Positions 29,869 to 38,545 of a stretch of 64,000 bases of DNA are shown here, in pieces. The position numbers were made by a program, and so were the translations under genes. This stretch comes from Flammeovirga pacifica (GTDB taxonomy: Bacteria > Bacteroidota > Bacteroidia > Cytophagales > Flammeovirgaceae): positions 1,231,479-1,295,478 of the forward strand of contig NZ_JRYR02000001.1 of the NCBI RefSeq assembly GCF_000807855.2. The letters run 5' to 3'. Numbering within the stretch: position 1 is the stretch's first letter; the number at the start of each line of letters is the position of its first letter. The notes under the pieces were generated by a model. That model saw nothing but the letters and a program-made list of their open reading frames with translations, was not told the DNA's origin and made no database searches.

Positions 29869-29952
29869 TACCTAGGGTGGGACTCGAACCCACACGTGGT
29901 TACCCACACAAGATTTTGAGTCTAGCGCGTCTACCAATTCCGCCACCTAGGC
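29869..29952 (-). tRNA. tRNA-Leu(CAA), copy 3
   Basis: 84 bases with acceptor GCCTAGG/CCTAGGT and anticodon CAA. The variable arm differs from the other copies (TGTGGGTAACCAC instead of GAGGGCAACTTC) but still forms a stem-loop. No CCA encoded. Confidence 0.96.
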
Positions 29953-29974
29953 TGAAAATAAATCATATAAATAG

Positions 29975-30058
29975 TACCTGGGGTGGGACTCGAACCCACA
30001 CGAAGTTGCCCTCACAAGATTTTGAGTCTAGCGCGTCTACCAATTCCGCCACCCAGGC
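29975..30058 (-). tRNA. tRNA-Leu(CAA), copy 4 (promoter-proximal)
   Basis: 84 bases, acceptor GCCTGGG/CCCAGGT, anticodon CAA. It is identical to copy 1 except in the anticodon stem (TCTTG). First of the four in transcription order; spacers between copies are 19-28 bases, so all four are probably one transcript. Confidence 0.96.
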
Positions 30059-30228
30059 ATTAAATGAAGTATTTCCTACAGCTCTCCGTTTGAAAGCGAT
30101 GCAAATATGCATGGTTAAAAATTAGAAAGCAAACTACTTTTCTATAGTTCTCTATCTCTAATCCTTAACCATTTGAAATTTAGTCTATAAATTTTTTAAA
30201 AATACTATCCCAACCCTCTATACGAGTA

Positions 30229-30987
30229 CTAAGAGAGCAATTCTTTTAAATATTCATGATCTGTTAGGTCTATTTTAGCAGGTACAACACTTGCATAATT
30301 ATTGTTAATAGCCCATTCATCAGTATCTTCTCCCTCATCAGACAAGACATATTTACCAGTTAACCATAAATATTTTCTACCACTTGGGTCTACTCTTTCA
30401 TCAAATTCTTCTTGCCACTTCCCTTTGGCTTGTCTACAATACTTGATACCTTTAATTGGTTCTTCACTCACCTTTGGGAAATTCACATTTAATGCCACTC
30501 CTTTTGGCAATCCTTGATCAATAACTTTAGAAGCTACCTGAGTAATCAAAGATTCAGTATGAGTAAACTCTGCATCATGACTATAATCACAAACAGAAAA
30601 ACCAACAGCAGGCAATCCTTCAATAGTAGCTTCCAATGCTGCACTCATTGTTCCAGAATATAAAATGCTTACTGATGAGTTACTTCCATGATTAATACCA
30701 CTTACCACTAGATCAGGTAATCGGTCTAGAATATGATTTTTAGCCAATTTCACACAATCAGCAGGTGTCCCTGAACATTGATAGGCCTTTATATTTAATT
30801 TTTCAAATAGGTCAGACTCATGATATTTCAAAGGATCATGAATTGTAATAGCATGTCCCATTCCAGATTGAGGACTATCAGGTGCGACCACCACTACTTC
30901 ACCAATCTTATGCATCACATTAACTAAGAATGCTATTCCTTTTGATGTTATTCCATCATCGTTGGTTATTAAAATTAAAGGTTTCAT
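30229..30987 (-). CDS. surE: 5'/3'-nucleotidase SurE
   Basis: Metal-dependent nucleotide phosphatase linked to stationary-phase survival. About 252 aa from the ATG at 30987 (M-K-P-L-I-L-I-T-N-D-D-G); an ATG at 30999 adds four residues but abuts the T tract of the upstream terminator, so the inner start is preferred. Hallmarks are L-I-T-N-D-D-G-I with the metal-binding Asp pair, A-P-D-S-P-Q-S-G-M-G-H near 40, S-G-I-N-H-G-S-N near 98 and Y-S-G-T-M-S-A-A-L-E-A near 111. The nearest upstream gene is the 215-aa secreted protein. Confidence 0.93.
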   Translation of the reverse strand: MKPLILITNDDGITSKGIAFLVNVMHKIGEVVVVAPDSPQSGMGHAITIHDPLKYHESDLFEKLNIKAYQCSGTPADCVKLAKNHILDRLPDLVVSGINHGSNSSVSILYSGTMSAALEATIEGLPAVGFSVCDYSHDAEFTHTESLITQVASKVIDQGLPKGVALNVNFPKVSEEPIKGIKYCRQAKGKWQEEFDERVDPSGRKYLWLTGKYVLSDEGEDTDEWAINNNYASVVPAKIDLTDHEYLKELLS

Positions 30988-31000
30988 ATTTTTTATCATT

Positions 31001-31025
31001 AAAAAAACGGGCAGTATTGCCCGTT
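31001..31025 (-). terminator. Terminator-like hairpin immediately upstream of surE
   Basis: Perfect 8-base GC-rich stem aacgggca/tgcccgtt (31006-31013 and 31018-31025) with loop gtat, followed on the minus strand by seven T residues ending at 31001. It lies 60 bases past the stop of the preceding gene and one base before the first possible surE ATG, so it either ends the upstream transcript or is an attenuator in the surE leader. Confidence 0.85.
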
Positions 31026-31085
31026 AAATATAGTATTTATTAATTCAAGAAGGTGTTATAAAATCATATTTTGATTATACCATTC

Positions 31086-31733
31086 TTAACTTCCTTCCTC
31101 AGGACCAACAAGAGTATCATAATATCTTACAATCTGAAGAAAATCTTCACGATCTTGATAATCTAATTTATTTACTCTTATAAATGCTTCCACTTTATCT
31201 TTGTATTTACCAAAATAAACCAACATTGTCTCCAACTTTCTGGTGTCAACTTGTCTTATCTCAGCATACAAATCCATTAAATAAAAATCATAGACTAAAA
31301 CTCTCCTCCTAGTATTAAAGTTCGACCCCCAATATGGATCATATGACGTTTCAGATATTTCTGCAATTCTTTCTCTAATTAATAGCACATAAGGGTCTCC
31401 ATCTTCCAACAATTCAAAAAAGTGATTTTTCACATACCCTTTTGCTTGTTTGAATGGTAATGAATAAAAATACCTTTCCCTTTTAGTCATCGCATCCATG
31501 ATTTGAAATGACCTTACATTTTGGGCTCCAAAAGATTTAATTACTCCATTAACGATAATTTGAATAGACTCTACCCCTTCTTCTAAAGAATATTTTAATT
31601 TTCCTTTTAATGTTGAACCATCATTAAGATCTACCTCACCAAAATGCCAATATTCGGAAGGGAAATCTTGAGCTTGAAGATTAAATGAAATTAGGAGGGC
31701 ACTAATAATGCTTAAGATTCTAAGTTTTATCAT
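31086..31733 (-). CDS. Secreted protein of unknown function
   Basis: 215 aa from the ATG at 31733, chosen because it directly starts a signal peptide (I-K-L-R-I-L-S-I-I-S-A-L-L-I-S); an ATG at 31778 would add a polar 15-residue extension. The mature part begins D-F-P-S-E-Y-W-H-F-G-E-V and has beta-rich sequence (G-S-T-L-K-G-K-L-K-Y, S-I-Q-I-I-V-N-G) then a charged helical C-terminus. Bacteroidota genomes hold many similar small secreted proteins without known role. Upstream of surE but separated by a hairpin. Confidence 0.6.
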   Translation of the reverse strand: MIKLRILSIISALLISFNLQAQDFPSEYWHFGEVDLNDGSTLKGKLKYSLEEGVESIQIIVNGVIKSFGAQNVRSFQIMDAMTKRERYFYSLPFKQAKGYVKNHFFELLEDGDPYVLLIRERIAEISETSYDPYWGSNFNTRRRVLVYDFYLMDLYAEIRQVDTRKLETMLVYFGKYKDKVEAFIRVNKLDYQDREDFLQIVRYYDTLVGPEEGS

Positions 31734-32036
31734 CGAATGATAGATTGTGTTTATTGTTTTTAGGTGATTCATTTTCATAACAAACTTTTGAGATAACTAA
31801 ATCTTCAATTGGCATCTAGTATTTAGCACTTATATTAATCACATATAATTGTCATCCTAAAATAGATACTCACCTTACTTAATTAAAAATACATTTATTA
31901 TTTGTGAAATTGAAATAATATCGACGATTCTTCAATTCTTAGCTCAAAAAAATCCTATGATGATCTTAGATAATTAAAAGTCGAAAATTGAACTTTTTCA
32001 ATAAATTTTATAACAAGTGAATAATTATTCATTTTT

Positions 32037-32054
32037 ATAGCGAATTTTCGCTAT
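32037..32054. promoter_or_regulatory. Distal operator-like palindrome upstream of aceB
   Basis: ATAGCGAA-TT-TTCGCTAT: perfect 8-base arms around a 2-base centre. It recurs as a shorter copy at 32160-32173, about 121 bases nearer to aceB. The region 31734-32036 holds nothing else recognisable. Confidence 0.65.
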
Positions 32055-32159
32055 TTAACATTTATTGATAAAATACAACATTAAACACTATTTAATATGC
32101 TTTTATTAAATACTAAACAATTTATAATACTATTTTTATAAATTAGTTGAAATGTTTTT

Positions 32160-32173
32160 AGCGAATTTTCGCT
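32160..32173. promoter_or_regulatory. Proximal operator-like palindrome and half-site upstream of aceB
   Basis: AGCGAA-TT-TTCGCT, the same core as at 32037-32054, placed just upstream of the -33 region. A half-site ttcgct follows at 32186-32191, between the -33 and -7 positions. A protein bound here would compete with RNA polymerase. Confidence 0.65.
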
Positions 32174-32196
32174 TTTTTTATTCATTTCGCTTTTTA

Positions 32197-32204
32197 TATA
32201 TTTG
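32197..32204 (+). promoter_or_regulatory. aceB promoter -7 box
   Basis: TATATTTG fits TAnnTTTG. The -33 position shows TTT rather than TTG, a weak match that is common at regulated promoters. The predicted start near 32211 gives a leader of about 32 bases. Confidence 0.55.
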
Positions 32205-32242
32205 TGTCAACATCAAATCACCAATAGCTAACGTTTGTTTAA

Positions 32243-33847
32243 ATGAAGACAGTATCTACTTTAACTGAAAAAAACATTGAAATCAAAGAAATGATGACAA
32301 TGGAACACCAAAGTATTTTAACAGAAGATGCTTTGAAGTTTGTTGCTACTTTACATCAAAGATTCAACAAAAGAAGAATTGCATTATTAGATGCAAGACT
32401 TAAAAGACAAGAAGAATTAGATAGCGGTAAATTGCCCACTTTTTTGGCTGCCACTGCCTATATAAGAAACAGTGAATGGACGGTTGCAGAGGTCAAAAAA
32501 GACATTCAAGACAGAAGAGTAGAAATAACTGGTCCTGTTGATCGTAAAATGATTATTAATGCGTTGAATTCTGGAGCCAATGTTTTCATGGCTGATTTCG
32601 AAGATGCCAACTCTCCCACTTGGAGTAATTGCATGAATGGTCAGCAAAATTTAAAGGACGCTGTCAATAAGAACATAAATTATACACACCCAAAAACTGG
32701 AAAGGAATACCTTCTTCATGACACTACTGCAACCTTATTTGTTCGTCCAAGAGGTTGGCATTTAGAAGAAAAGCACATGCAATTTGAAGGCATGAACTGT
32801 TCTGCTTCTTTGGTAGATTTTGGGTTATACTTCTTCCATAACGCTAAAACACTTATAGAAAACGGAAGTGCGCCTTACTTCTACTTACCAAAAATCGAGA
32901 GTCATTTAGAAGCGAGATTATGGAATGACATTTTTGTTTTCTCACAAGAGTATATAGATATACCACAAGGATCAATTAAAGCCACGGTATTAATTGAAAC
33001 AATTTTGGCAGCATTTGAGATGGATGAAATCTTATATGCTTTAAAAGAACATTCTGCAGGTTTAAACTGTGGTAGATGGGATTATATATTCTCATACATT
33101 AAAAAATTGAGAAATATCCCTGGACACACACTACCTGATAGAGCCAAAGTCACTATGAATGTTCATTTTATGAAATCATACTGTGAGTTATTAATTCAGA
33201 CTTGCCATAAAAGAAAAGCATTTGCTATGGGCGGTATGGCGGCACAAATACCAATCAAGAATGATCATAAAGCCAATCAGAAAGCTATTGATAAGGTTGC
33301 CAAAGATAAGACACGTGAAGCTTTAGCTGGACATGATGGCACTTGGGTCGCACACCCTGGCTTAGTTCCGGTTGCTAAAAAAGTTTTTGATCGTTATATG
33401 GGTGCTCCGAATAACATCAACAAACCTTTTCAATACAAAAAAATTAAAGCAGAAGATTTACTGAAAGTTCCAGAAGGCAATATCACACTTGCGGGATTGA
33501 GAACTAATATTGATGTAGGTATTCAATATATCAGTAAATGGTTAGAAGGACAAGGTGCAGTACCTATCTACAATTTAATGGAAGATGCTGCTACTGCTGA
33601 AATCTCAAGATCACAAGTATGGCAATGGATTAAAAATAAAGCCATTACAGCCGAAGGAAAAGAGATTAATGAAGTACTTTATCATCAAGTAATTGATGAG
33701 GTGATGCACTCCTTTAAAGAACTTTTGGGAGATGAAAGATTTCATCAATCAAAATTATCAGAAGCTAAAGTAATTTTTGACAAGTTAGTTTTGACAGATG
33801 AATTCGTTGAATTCCTGACGTTACCTGCTTATCAACAAATTGATTAA
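32243..33847 (+). CDS. aceB: Malate synthase A
   Basis: Glyoxylate-shunt enzyme joining glyoxylate and acetyl-CoA to malate. 534 aa, as expected for the A form. Signals include V-F-M-A-D-F-E-D-A-N-S-P-T-W near 115, the glyoxylate-binding arginine in L-F-V-R-P-R-G-W-H-L near 165, G-L-N-C-G-R-W-D-Y-I-F-S near 272 and the catalytic Asp region in M-E-D-A-A-T-A-E near 450. Paired with aceA downstream (188-base gap) and preceded by two palindromic operators, so the pair is probably regulated by carbon source. Confidence 0.96.
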   Translation: MKTVSTLTEKNIEIKEMMTMEHQSILTEDALKFVATLHQRFNKRRIALLDARLKRQEELDSGKLPTFLAATAYIRNSEWTVAEVKKDIQDRRVEITGPVDRKMIINALNSGANVFMADFEDANSPTWSNCMNGQQNLKDAVNKNINYTHPKTGKEYLLHDTTATLFVRPRGWHLEEKHMQFEGMNCSASLVDFGLYFFHNAKTLIENGSAPYFYLPKIESHLEARLWNDIFVFSQEYIDIPQGSIKATVLIETILAAFEMDEILYALKEHSAGLNCGRWDYIFSYIKKLRNIPGHTLPDRAKVTMNVHFMKSYCELLIQTCHKRKAFAMGGMAAQIPIKNDHKANQKAIDKVAKDKTREALAGHDGTWVAHPGLVPVAKKVFDRYMGAPNNINKPFQYKKIKAEDLLKVPEGNITLAGLRTNIDVGIQYISKWLEGQGAVPIYNLMEDAATAEISRSQVWQWIKNKAITAEGKEINEVLYHQVIDEVMHSFKELLGDERFHQSKLSEAKVIFDKLVLTDEFVEFLTLPAYQQID

Positions 33848-34035
33848 AGATATCAAGATGCAGAGGTAAATTGGGACATACATCTGCTGCCATCATCTTT
33901 TTTGGTGAGTACATCAAAATTGATGGTGGTCTTTTCCAGACATTTTCAAACTCTAACTTTTTTATCAGGCAAAAATTATTGCCCTGGTACTCTATTGTCT
34001 AAATTTTTATATAAAACCAAAAAACAACATCGATT

Positions 34036-35310
34036 ATGACTAAGAATGAAAGAATTGAAGCGCTTAAAAAAGAGTGGGCAAACAACCCAAGATGGTCGAA
34101 TATTGAAAGACCTTATACAGCCGAAGAAGTAATTAAACTTCAAGGTAATGTTGTCGTAGAACACACCTTAGCTCGTATGGGAGCTGAAAAACTATGGAAA
34201 GGGCTTCATACTGAAGAATATATGGCAGGACTTGGAGCTTTAACCGGTAACCAGGCCATTCAAGAAGTGGAGGCTGGATTAAAAGCTATTTACTTAAGTG
34301 GATGGCAAGTTGCGGCTGATGCAAACCTTGCCGGACAAATGTACCCAGATCAATCGTTATACCCTGCCGATTCAGTTCCAAAAGTGGTACAAAAAATTAA
34401 CAACGCCTTGAGAAGAGCAGATCAAATACAATCTGTTGCTGACAAAGATGATATTGATTACTTGGTGCCGATTGTTGCTGATGCTGAAGCTGGTTTTGGT
34501 GGTAATCTAAATGCATTTGAGCTCATGAAAATGATGATTGAAGCTGGTGCTGCAGGTGTACACTTTGAAGATCAGTTATCATCAGCAAAAAAATGTGGAC
34601 ACCTTGGGGGTAAGGTATTAGTACCTACGCAAGAGGCCATTAATAAATTAGTTGCTGCCCGTTTAGCTACAGACGTTTGTGGTACTCCTACTATTATTGT
34701 TGCAAGAACTGATGCTGATGCGGCTAATTTGCTTACTTCAGATATCGATCCAAGAGATCGAGAATTTATTTATGGAGAAAGATCTTCAGAAGGTTTCTAC
34801 AAAGTAAATAATGGTATGGAACAAGCTATTTCAAGAGGTTTGGCTTATGCTCCATACGCTGATTTAATCTGGTGTGAAACTTCTCACCCCGATTTAGCAG
34901 AAGCTCAAGCTTTTGCAGATGCTATTCATGCTAAGTTCCCTGATAAACTTTTAGCTTATAATTGTTCTCCGTCTTTCAACTGGGCATCAAAATTAAGTAA
35001 AGAAGAAATGGGAAGCTTCCGTGAGAAATTAGCGGCAATGGGCTATAAATTCCAATTCATTACACTTGCTGGCTTCCATGCCTTAAATACAAGTATGTTC
35101 CAATTAGCAAAAGCATACAAAGAAAGTGGCATGGCAGGTTACTCTCAGTTACAAGAGAAAGAATTTGCATTACAAAAAGATGGATTTAGAGCAGTGAAAC
35201 ACCAAGCTTTTGTTGGTACAACCTATTTTGATGCAGTACAAAATACTGTTACAAATGGTAAATCTTCAACAACAGCAATGGAGGGTAGTACAGAAACTGC
35301 TCAATTTTAA
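34036..35310 (+). CDS. aceA: Isocitrate lyase
   Basis: Splits isocitrate to succinate and glyoxylate, the first step of the glyoxylate shunt. 424 aa, the short bacterial form. The catalytic Cys187 is in the signature K-K-C-G-H-L. Also visible are L-S-G-W-Q-V-A-A-D near 87, D-A-E-A-G-F-G-G near 149, and Y-N-C-S-P-S-F-N-W near 313. The 188-base gap after aceB has no clear promoter or terminator, so the two may be cotranscribed. Confidence 0.97.
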   Translation: MTKNERIEALKKEWANNPRWSNIERPYTAEEVIKLQGNVVVEHTLARMGAEKLWKGLHTEEYMAGLGALTGNQAIQEVEAGLKAIYLSGWQVAADANLAGQMYPDQSLYPADSVPKVVQKINNALRRADQIQSVADKDDIDYLVPIVADAEAGFGGNLNAFELMKMMIEAGAAGVHFEDQLSSAKKCGHLGGKVLVPTQEAINKLVAARLATDVCGTPTIIVARTDADAANLLTSDIDPRDREFIYGERSSEGFYKVNNGMEQAISRGLAYAPYADLIWCETSHPDLAEAQAFADAIHAKFPDKLLAYNCSPSFNWASKLSKEEMGSFREKLAAMGYKFQFITLAGFHALNTSMFQLAKAYKESGMAGYSQLQEKEFALQKDGFRAVKHQAFVGTTYFDAVQNTVTNGKSSTTAMEGSTETAQF

Positions 35311-35393
35311 TCAGAAGAGATTTAATGAAATAATTTTTCATCAATAGTCATAACAAACAACTTCCTACTAACATATTAGTTACTTGTTTTTAT

Positions 35394-35427
35394 AAAGAAC
35401 TCGCCTTTATGGGTGGGTTCTTTTTTT
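35394..35427 (+). terminator. Terminator of aceA
   Basis: Stem aaagaactcgcc/ggtgggttcttt (35394-35405 and 35412-35423) with two G·U pairs and a T run after it. It overlaps the stop codon of the convergent vWA gene by two bases. Confidence 0.88.
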
Positions 35428-36574
35428 ATTGATCATCTAAAACAAGTTCTTCTAGTTGTTCAATTTCTTCAGCTGTTGTAAATTCTTGATCATTGACATA
35501 AATACTTCCATTCGTTGCCAATGCTATGCGTTTATAATCTTTAATTACTTTAGGCAAACCTAGATGATTAATAGGTGCGTAATTTAATATGATATGAATC
35601 GGATTTTTTACTTGAGGCAGCAATTCAATATCTCGAACTGTAGACTGATTGTCCCCTACTAAAATAAAGGTATTGGCATCAGTATACTCTTTTTCTGCTT
35701 TTAAAATTGCTTCAATGTCATTTTCGGGTAAATCTCCTCCATCCCCTTTACGTTTCACCATTGACATTAAATTCATCACAGGCATCACTTTACTAGAACG
35801 TATAGAGTAAATTCCTTCTGTCTCACCAATTTTCTTTTGATGACTCATTTTTGTATCACCATCATTAAAAAATACGAAACCAATCACCTGATCTTGAGCT
35901 CTTTCTTTTATCAACCAAGAAAGTAGATCTAAAGTATATGGGTACATACTTCCTGTCCAGTCACTAACAACTACAGCTTTATTCCATACGTCTCTATTTT
36001 TTTCGAAAACTTTGGAAGTGGTCTCCGTTAATTGCTGGTCTTCTCCTAACTTTTTCTTGACAAGATGATGGAATTTATTATCAATATGCTTCCTTCTCTT
36101 TACTTCTTCTTCAGGTGATAAGTCTTGCCTTTTATGTTTATCATAGTAAACGACAATACCATGAAACTTTTGGGTAAAATCTTGTTTATTCTCACCTCCA
36201 ACTTGTTTGATGATTCTCCATCGAATTACGGGGTCATCGATAGCTCCATCAAACCATTTAGAAAAAGCATGAATTCTATTCGTATTCAGTAACGAAAAAT
36301 CAAAATTCTTTGGATGATCAGTATATACTAAAAGTACACTATCAATTTGAAGACGTGAAATATCATTTGCTTCTGGCAATTCTAAAATCTCAGATTGACC
36401 ATAAGCCATAGGTAGCGTAAAGAAATGTTTAGTAGAATCTATTTCTAGTGTATGCACATCTCTGTAAGCTGCTCTAAAATAAAGTTGCTCAGCAGATTGT
36501 GCATACACATTATAAGTTATAATTTGAAGAATAAAGATTAACCACCATTGGCTATTTCGTCTAGTTCCATCCAT
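35426..36574 (-). CDS. Secreted von Willebrand factor A-like domain protein
   Basis: A 382-aa protein with signal peptide (W-W-L-I-F-I-L-Q-I-I-T-Y-N-V-Y-A). A metal-ion-dependent adhesion site is visible in the C-terminal half: D-W-T-G-S-M near residue 202 (D-x-T-x-S form), G-D-G-G-D-L-P-E-N near 278 and F-I-L-V-G-D-N near 300. The N-terminal half is unassigned. The ATG overlaps the end of the ABC-F gene by 37 bases, an unusually long overlap that suggests translational coupling. Partner or ligand unknown. Confidence 0.68.
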   Translation of the reverse strand: MDGTRRNSQWWLIFILQIITYNVYAQSAEQLYFRAAYRDVHTLEIDSTKHFFTLPMAYGQSEILELPEANDISRLQIDSVLLVYTDHPKNFDFSLLNTNRIHAFSKWFDGAIDDPVIRWRIIKQVGGENKQDFTQKFHGIVVYYDKHKRQDLSPEEEVKRRKHIDNKFHHLVKKKLGEDQQLTETTSKVFEKNRDVWNKAVVVSDWTGSMYPYTLDLLSWLIKERAQDQVIGFVFFNDGDTKMSHQKKIGETEGIYSIRSSKVMPVMNLMSMVKRKGDGGDLPENDIEAILKAEKEYTDANTFILVGDNQSTVRDIELLPQVKNPIHIILNYAPINHLGLPKVIKDYKRIALATNGSIYVNDQEFTTAEEIEQLEELVLDDQ

Positions 36575-38436
36575 CGCATCATTTTCTCATCAACTTCTTC
36601 CATCACCTGACCTAATGTTTCTGATACCTCTCTGATATCATCGGGTGATGTCACACTTCCATCAGACAATTTCCCTTCCAATTCTTCTTTTTTTGCTTCA
36701 AGAGTTTCAATTTCTTGCTCTAAAGCTTCGTATTCTTTTTGTTCTTTATAAGAAAGTTTCTTGGAACTTGTCTTTTGCACGACCTTTTTATCGTCGGCTT
36801 TTTTCTCTTCTTTTAGTGCCTGCTTCTTTTGTTTTTCTACCTCATCAAGGTAGGCTCTATATTCAGAATATTTACCATTGAAGTCTTTGATAACACCATC
36901 TCCCTCAAAAATAAATAAGTGGTCCACTAACTTATCCATAAAGTATCTATCGTGGGTTACCACTATCACACATCCTTGAAATTCCTCTAAGAAGTCTTCT
37001 AAAACACTTAGTGTATCTAAGTCTAGATCGTTTGTAGGCTCATCAAGAATTAGGAAGTTAGGATTCTTTAAAAGTATGGTACACAAATACAACCTTTTTC
37101 TCTCCCCACCTGATAGCGTAGAAATATACGAATGTTGTTTCTCTGGTGTGAACAAAAACTTATTCAGTAATTGAAGTGGCGTAAGTGTTGTCCCGTCTGA
37201 CATAGTATGATTTTCTGTGATGTCTCTTACCACATCAATCACTTTTCTATCTTCGTCAAAACTTAAGCCTTTTTGTGTATAGTAACCATAGACAATGGTC
37301 TCTCCTTTTGTGATGGTTCCTTCGTCTATTGATTCAGTACCCGTTAACATATTTAGAAAAGTAGACTTTCCGACACCATTGTCTCCAACAATACCAACTC
37401 TTTCTTTTCTTTTAAAAATGTAAGAGAAATCATCAACAATTTTCTTTGTTCCGAATGATTTGTAGACACTTTCAAACTCAAGGATTTTTTTACCCAATCG
37501 GGACATATTCACTTGAATTTGAACTTTCTCATCTTTCTTTCCGCTATTTGCTTTTTTCTTGAGGTCGTGAAAAGCATCCATTCTATATTTTTGCTTTGTA
37601 CCTCTAGCTTTTGGCATTCTTCTTACCCAATCAAGTTCCTTACGCATTAAGTTTTTAGCCTTTTCCACAGTAACGGCGTGGTTAGCTTCTCTTTCTGCTT
37701 TTTTCTCGATATAATAAGAATAATTACCTTGATGGGTATAGATTGTTGAATCTACCAATTCTATAATTTCAGTACAGATTCTATCTAAGAAGTATCTATC
37801 GTGAGTAACTAACAGAATAGATAGTTTAGAACGGGTTAAATATTCTTCTAACCATTCAATCATATCTAAATCCAAATGGTTAGTCGGTTCATCAAGAATC
37901 AATAAGTTGGGTTCTTCGATAAGGACTTTACTTAGGGCTACTCTTTTTTGCTGCCCACCAGATAAAGAAACCATTTTCTGTGCAGTATCTTCTATCTTGA
38001 AGGCCGTAAGAATTTGTTTCACTCTAGCTTCAGCATCCCAAGCTTTCATTTCTTCCATCTTAGCAGTGGCAATATCCAACTGTTTTAAAACGGCATCAGA
38101 ATAGTCTAGTGTGGAAGCTTGTAAAGCTGCTTCATAGTTTTTAACGGCTCCTAAAATTGGAGAATCACTTGATAGAACGTAATCTAAAACATTCTGTCCT
38201 TCTTCAAATTTCGGTTCCTGCTCTAATAATCCTACTGTAATATCTTTATTGATGGCAATTTCACCACTGTCTAAAGATTCTTTTCCTGCTATAGAATTTA
38301 ACAAAGTAGATTTACCTGTACCATTTTTTGCTACTAAGGCTACTTTCTGACCTTGCTGAATACCAAAGCTTATATTTTCATATAAGGGTTTTTCGCCCCA
38401 ATATTTTGTTGCATTATCAACTGATAATAGATTCAT
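36538..38436 (-). CDS. ABC-F family ATPase (Uup/EttA-like)
   Basis: A 632-aa cytoplasmic protein with two ABC cassettes and no membrane part. Cassette 1 has A-K-N-G-T-G-K-S-T near 37, L-S-G-G-Q-Q-K-R near 160 and L-D-E-P-T-N-H-L-D near 181. Cassette 2 has G-D-N-G-V-G-K-S-T near 350, L-S-G-G-E-R-K-R near 440 and L-D-E-P-T-N-D-L-D near 465. The linker between cassettes has the P-K-A-R-G-T-K motif, and a charged coiled coil closes the C-terminus (about 550-625), as in Uup. ABC-F proteins act on the ribosome; Uup also affects DNA transposition. No resistance-type features stand out. Confidence 0.93.
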   Translation of the reverse strand: MNLLSVDNATKYWGEKPLYENISFGIQQGQKVALVAKNGTGKSTLLNSIAGKESLDSGEIAINKDITVGLLEQEPKFEEGQNVLDYVLSSDSPILGAVKNYEAALQASTLDYSDAVLKQLDIATAKMEEMKAWDAEARVKQILTAFKIEDTAQKMVSLSGGQQKRVALSKVLIEEPNLLILDEPTNHLDLDMIEWLEEYLTRSKLSILLVTHDRYFLDRICTEIIELVDSTIYTHQGNYSYYIEKKAEREANHAVTVEKAKNLMRKELDWVRRMPKARGTKQKYRMDAFHDLKKKANSGKKDEKVQIQVNMSRLGKKILEFESVYKSFGTKKIVDDFSYIFKRKERVGIVGDNGVGKSTFLNMLTGTESIDEGTITKGETIVYGYYTQKGLSFDEDRKVIDVVRDITENHTMSDGTTLTPLQLLNKFLFTPEKQHSYISTLSGGERKRLYLCTILLKNPNFLILDEPTNDLDLDTLSVLEDFLEEFQGCVIVVTHDRYFMDKLVDHLFIFEGDGVIKDFNGKYSEYRAYLDEVEKQKKQALKEEKKADDKKVVQKTSSKKLSYKEQKEYEALEQEIETLEAKKEELEGKLSDGSVTSPDDIREVSETLGQVMEEVDEKMMRWMELDEIANGG

Positions 38437-38545
38437 TCTCTTCTAATTTTAACTTCTGACAAAAATAGAAGATTTCCATGGGTTTTGAACAGTTTAAAAG
38501 GATATTAATCTTTATTTAATGGTAATTGATGTTTAATATCAATGA

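Noticed and set aside
29615..30125. Three overlapping ORFs of 60-82 codons in the tRNA region
   Set aside because: They are translations of the tRNA-Leu genes (repeating V-A-E-L-V-D-A-L-D pattern) and have no independent support.
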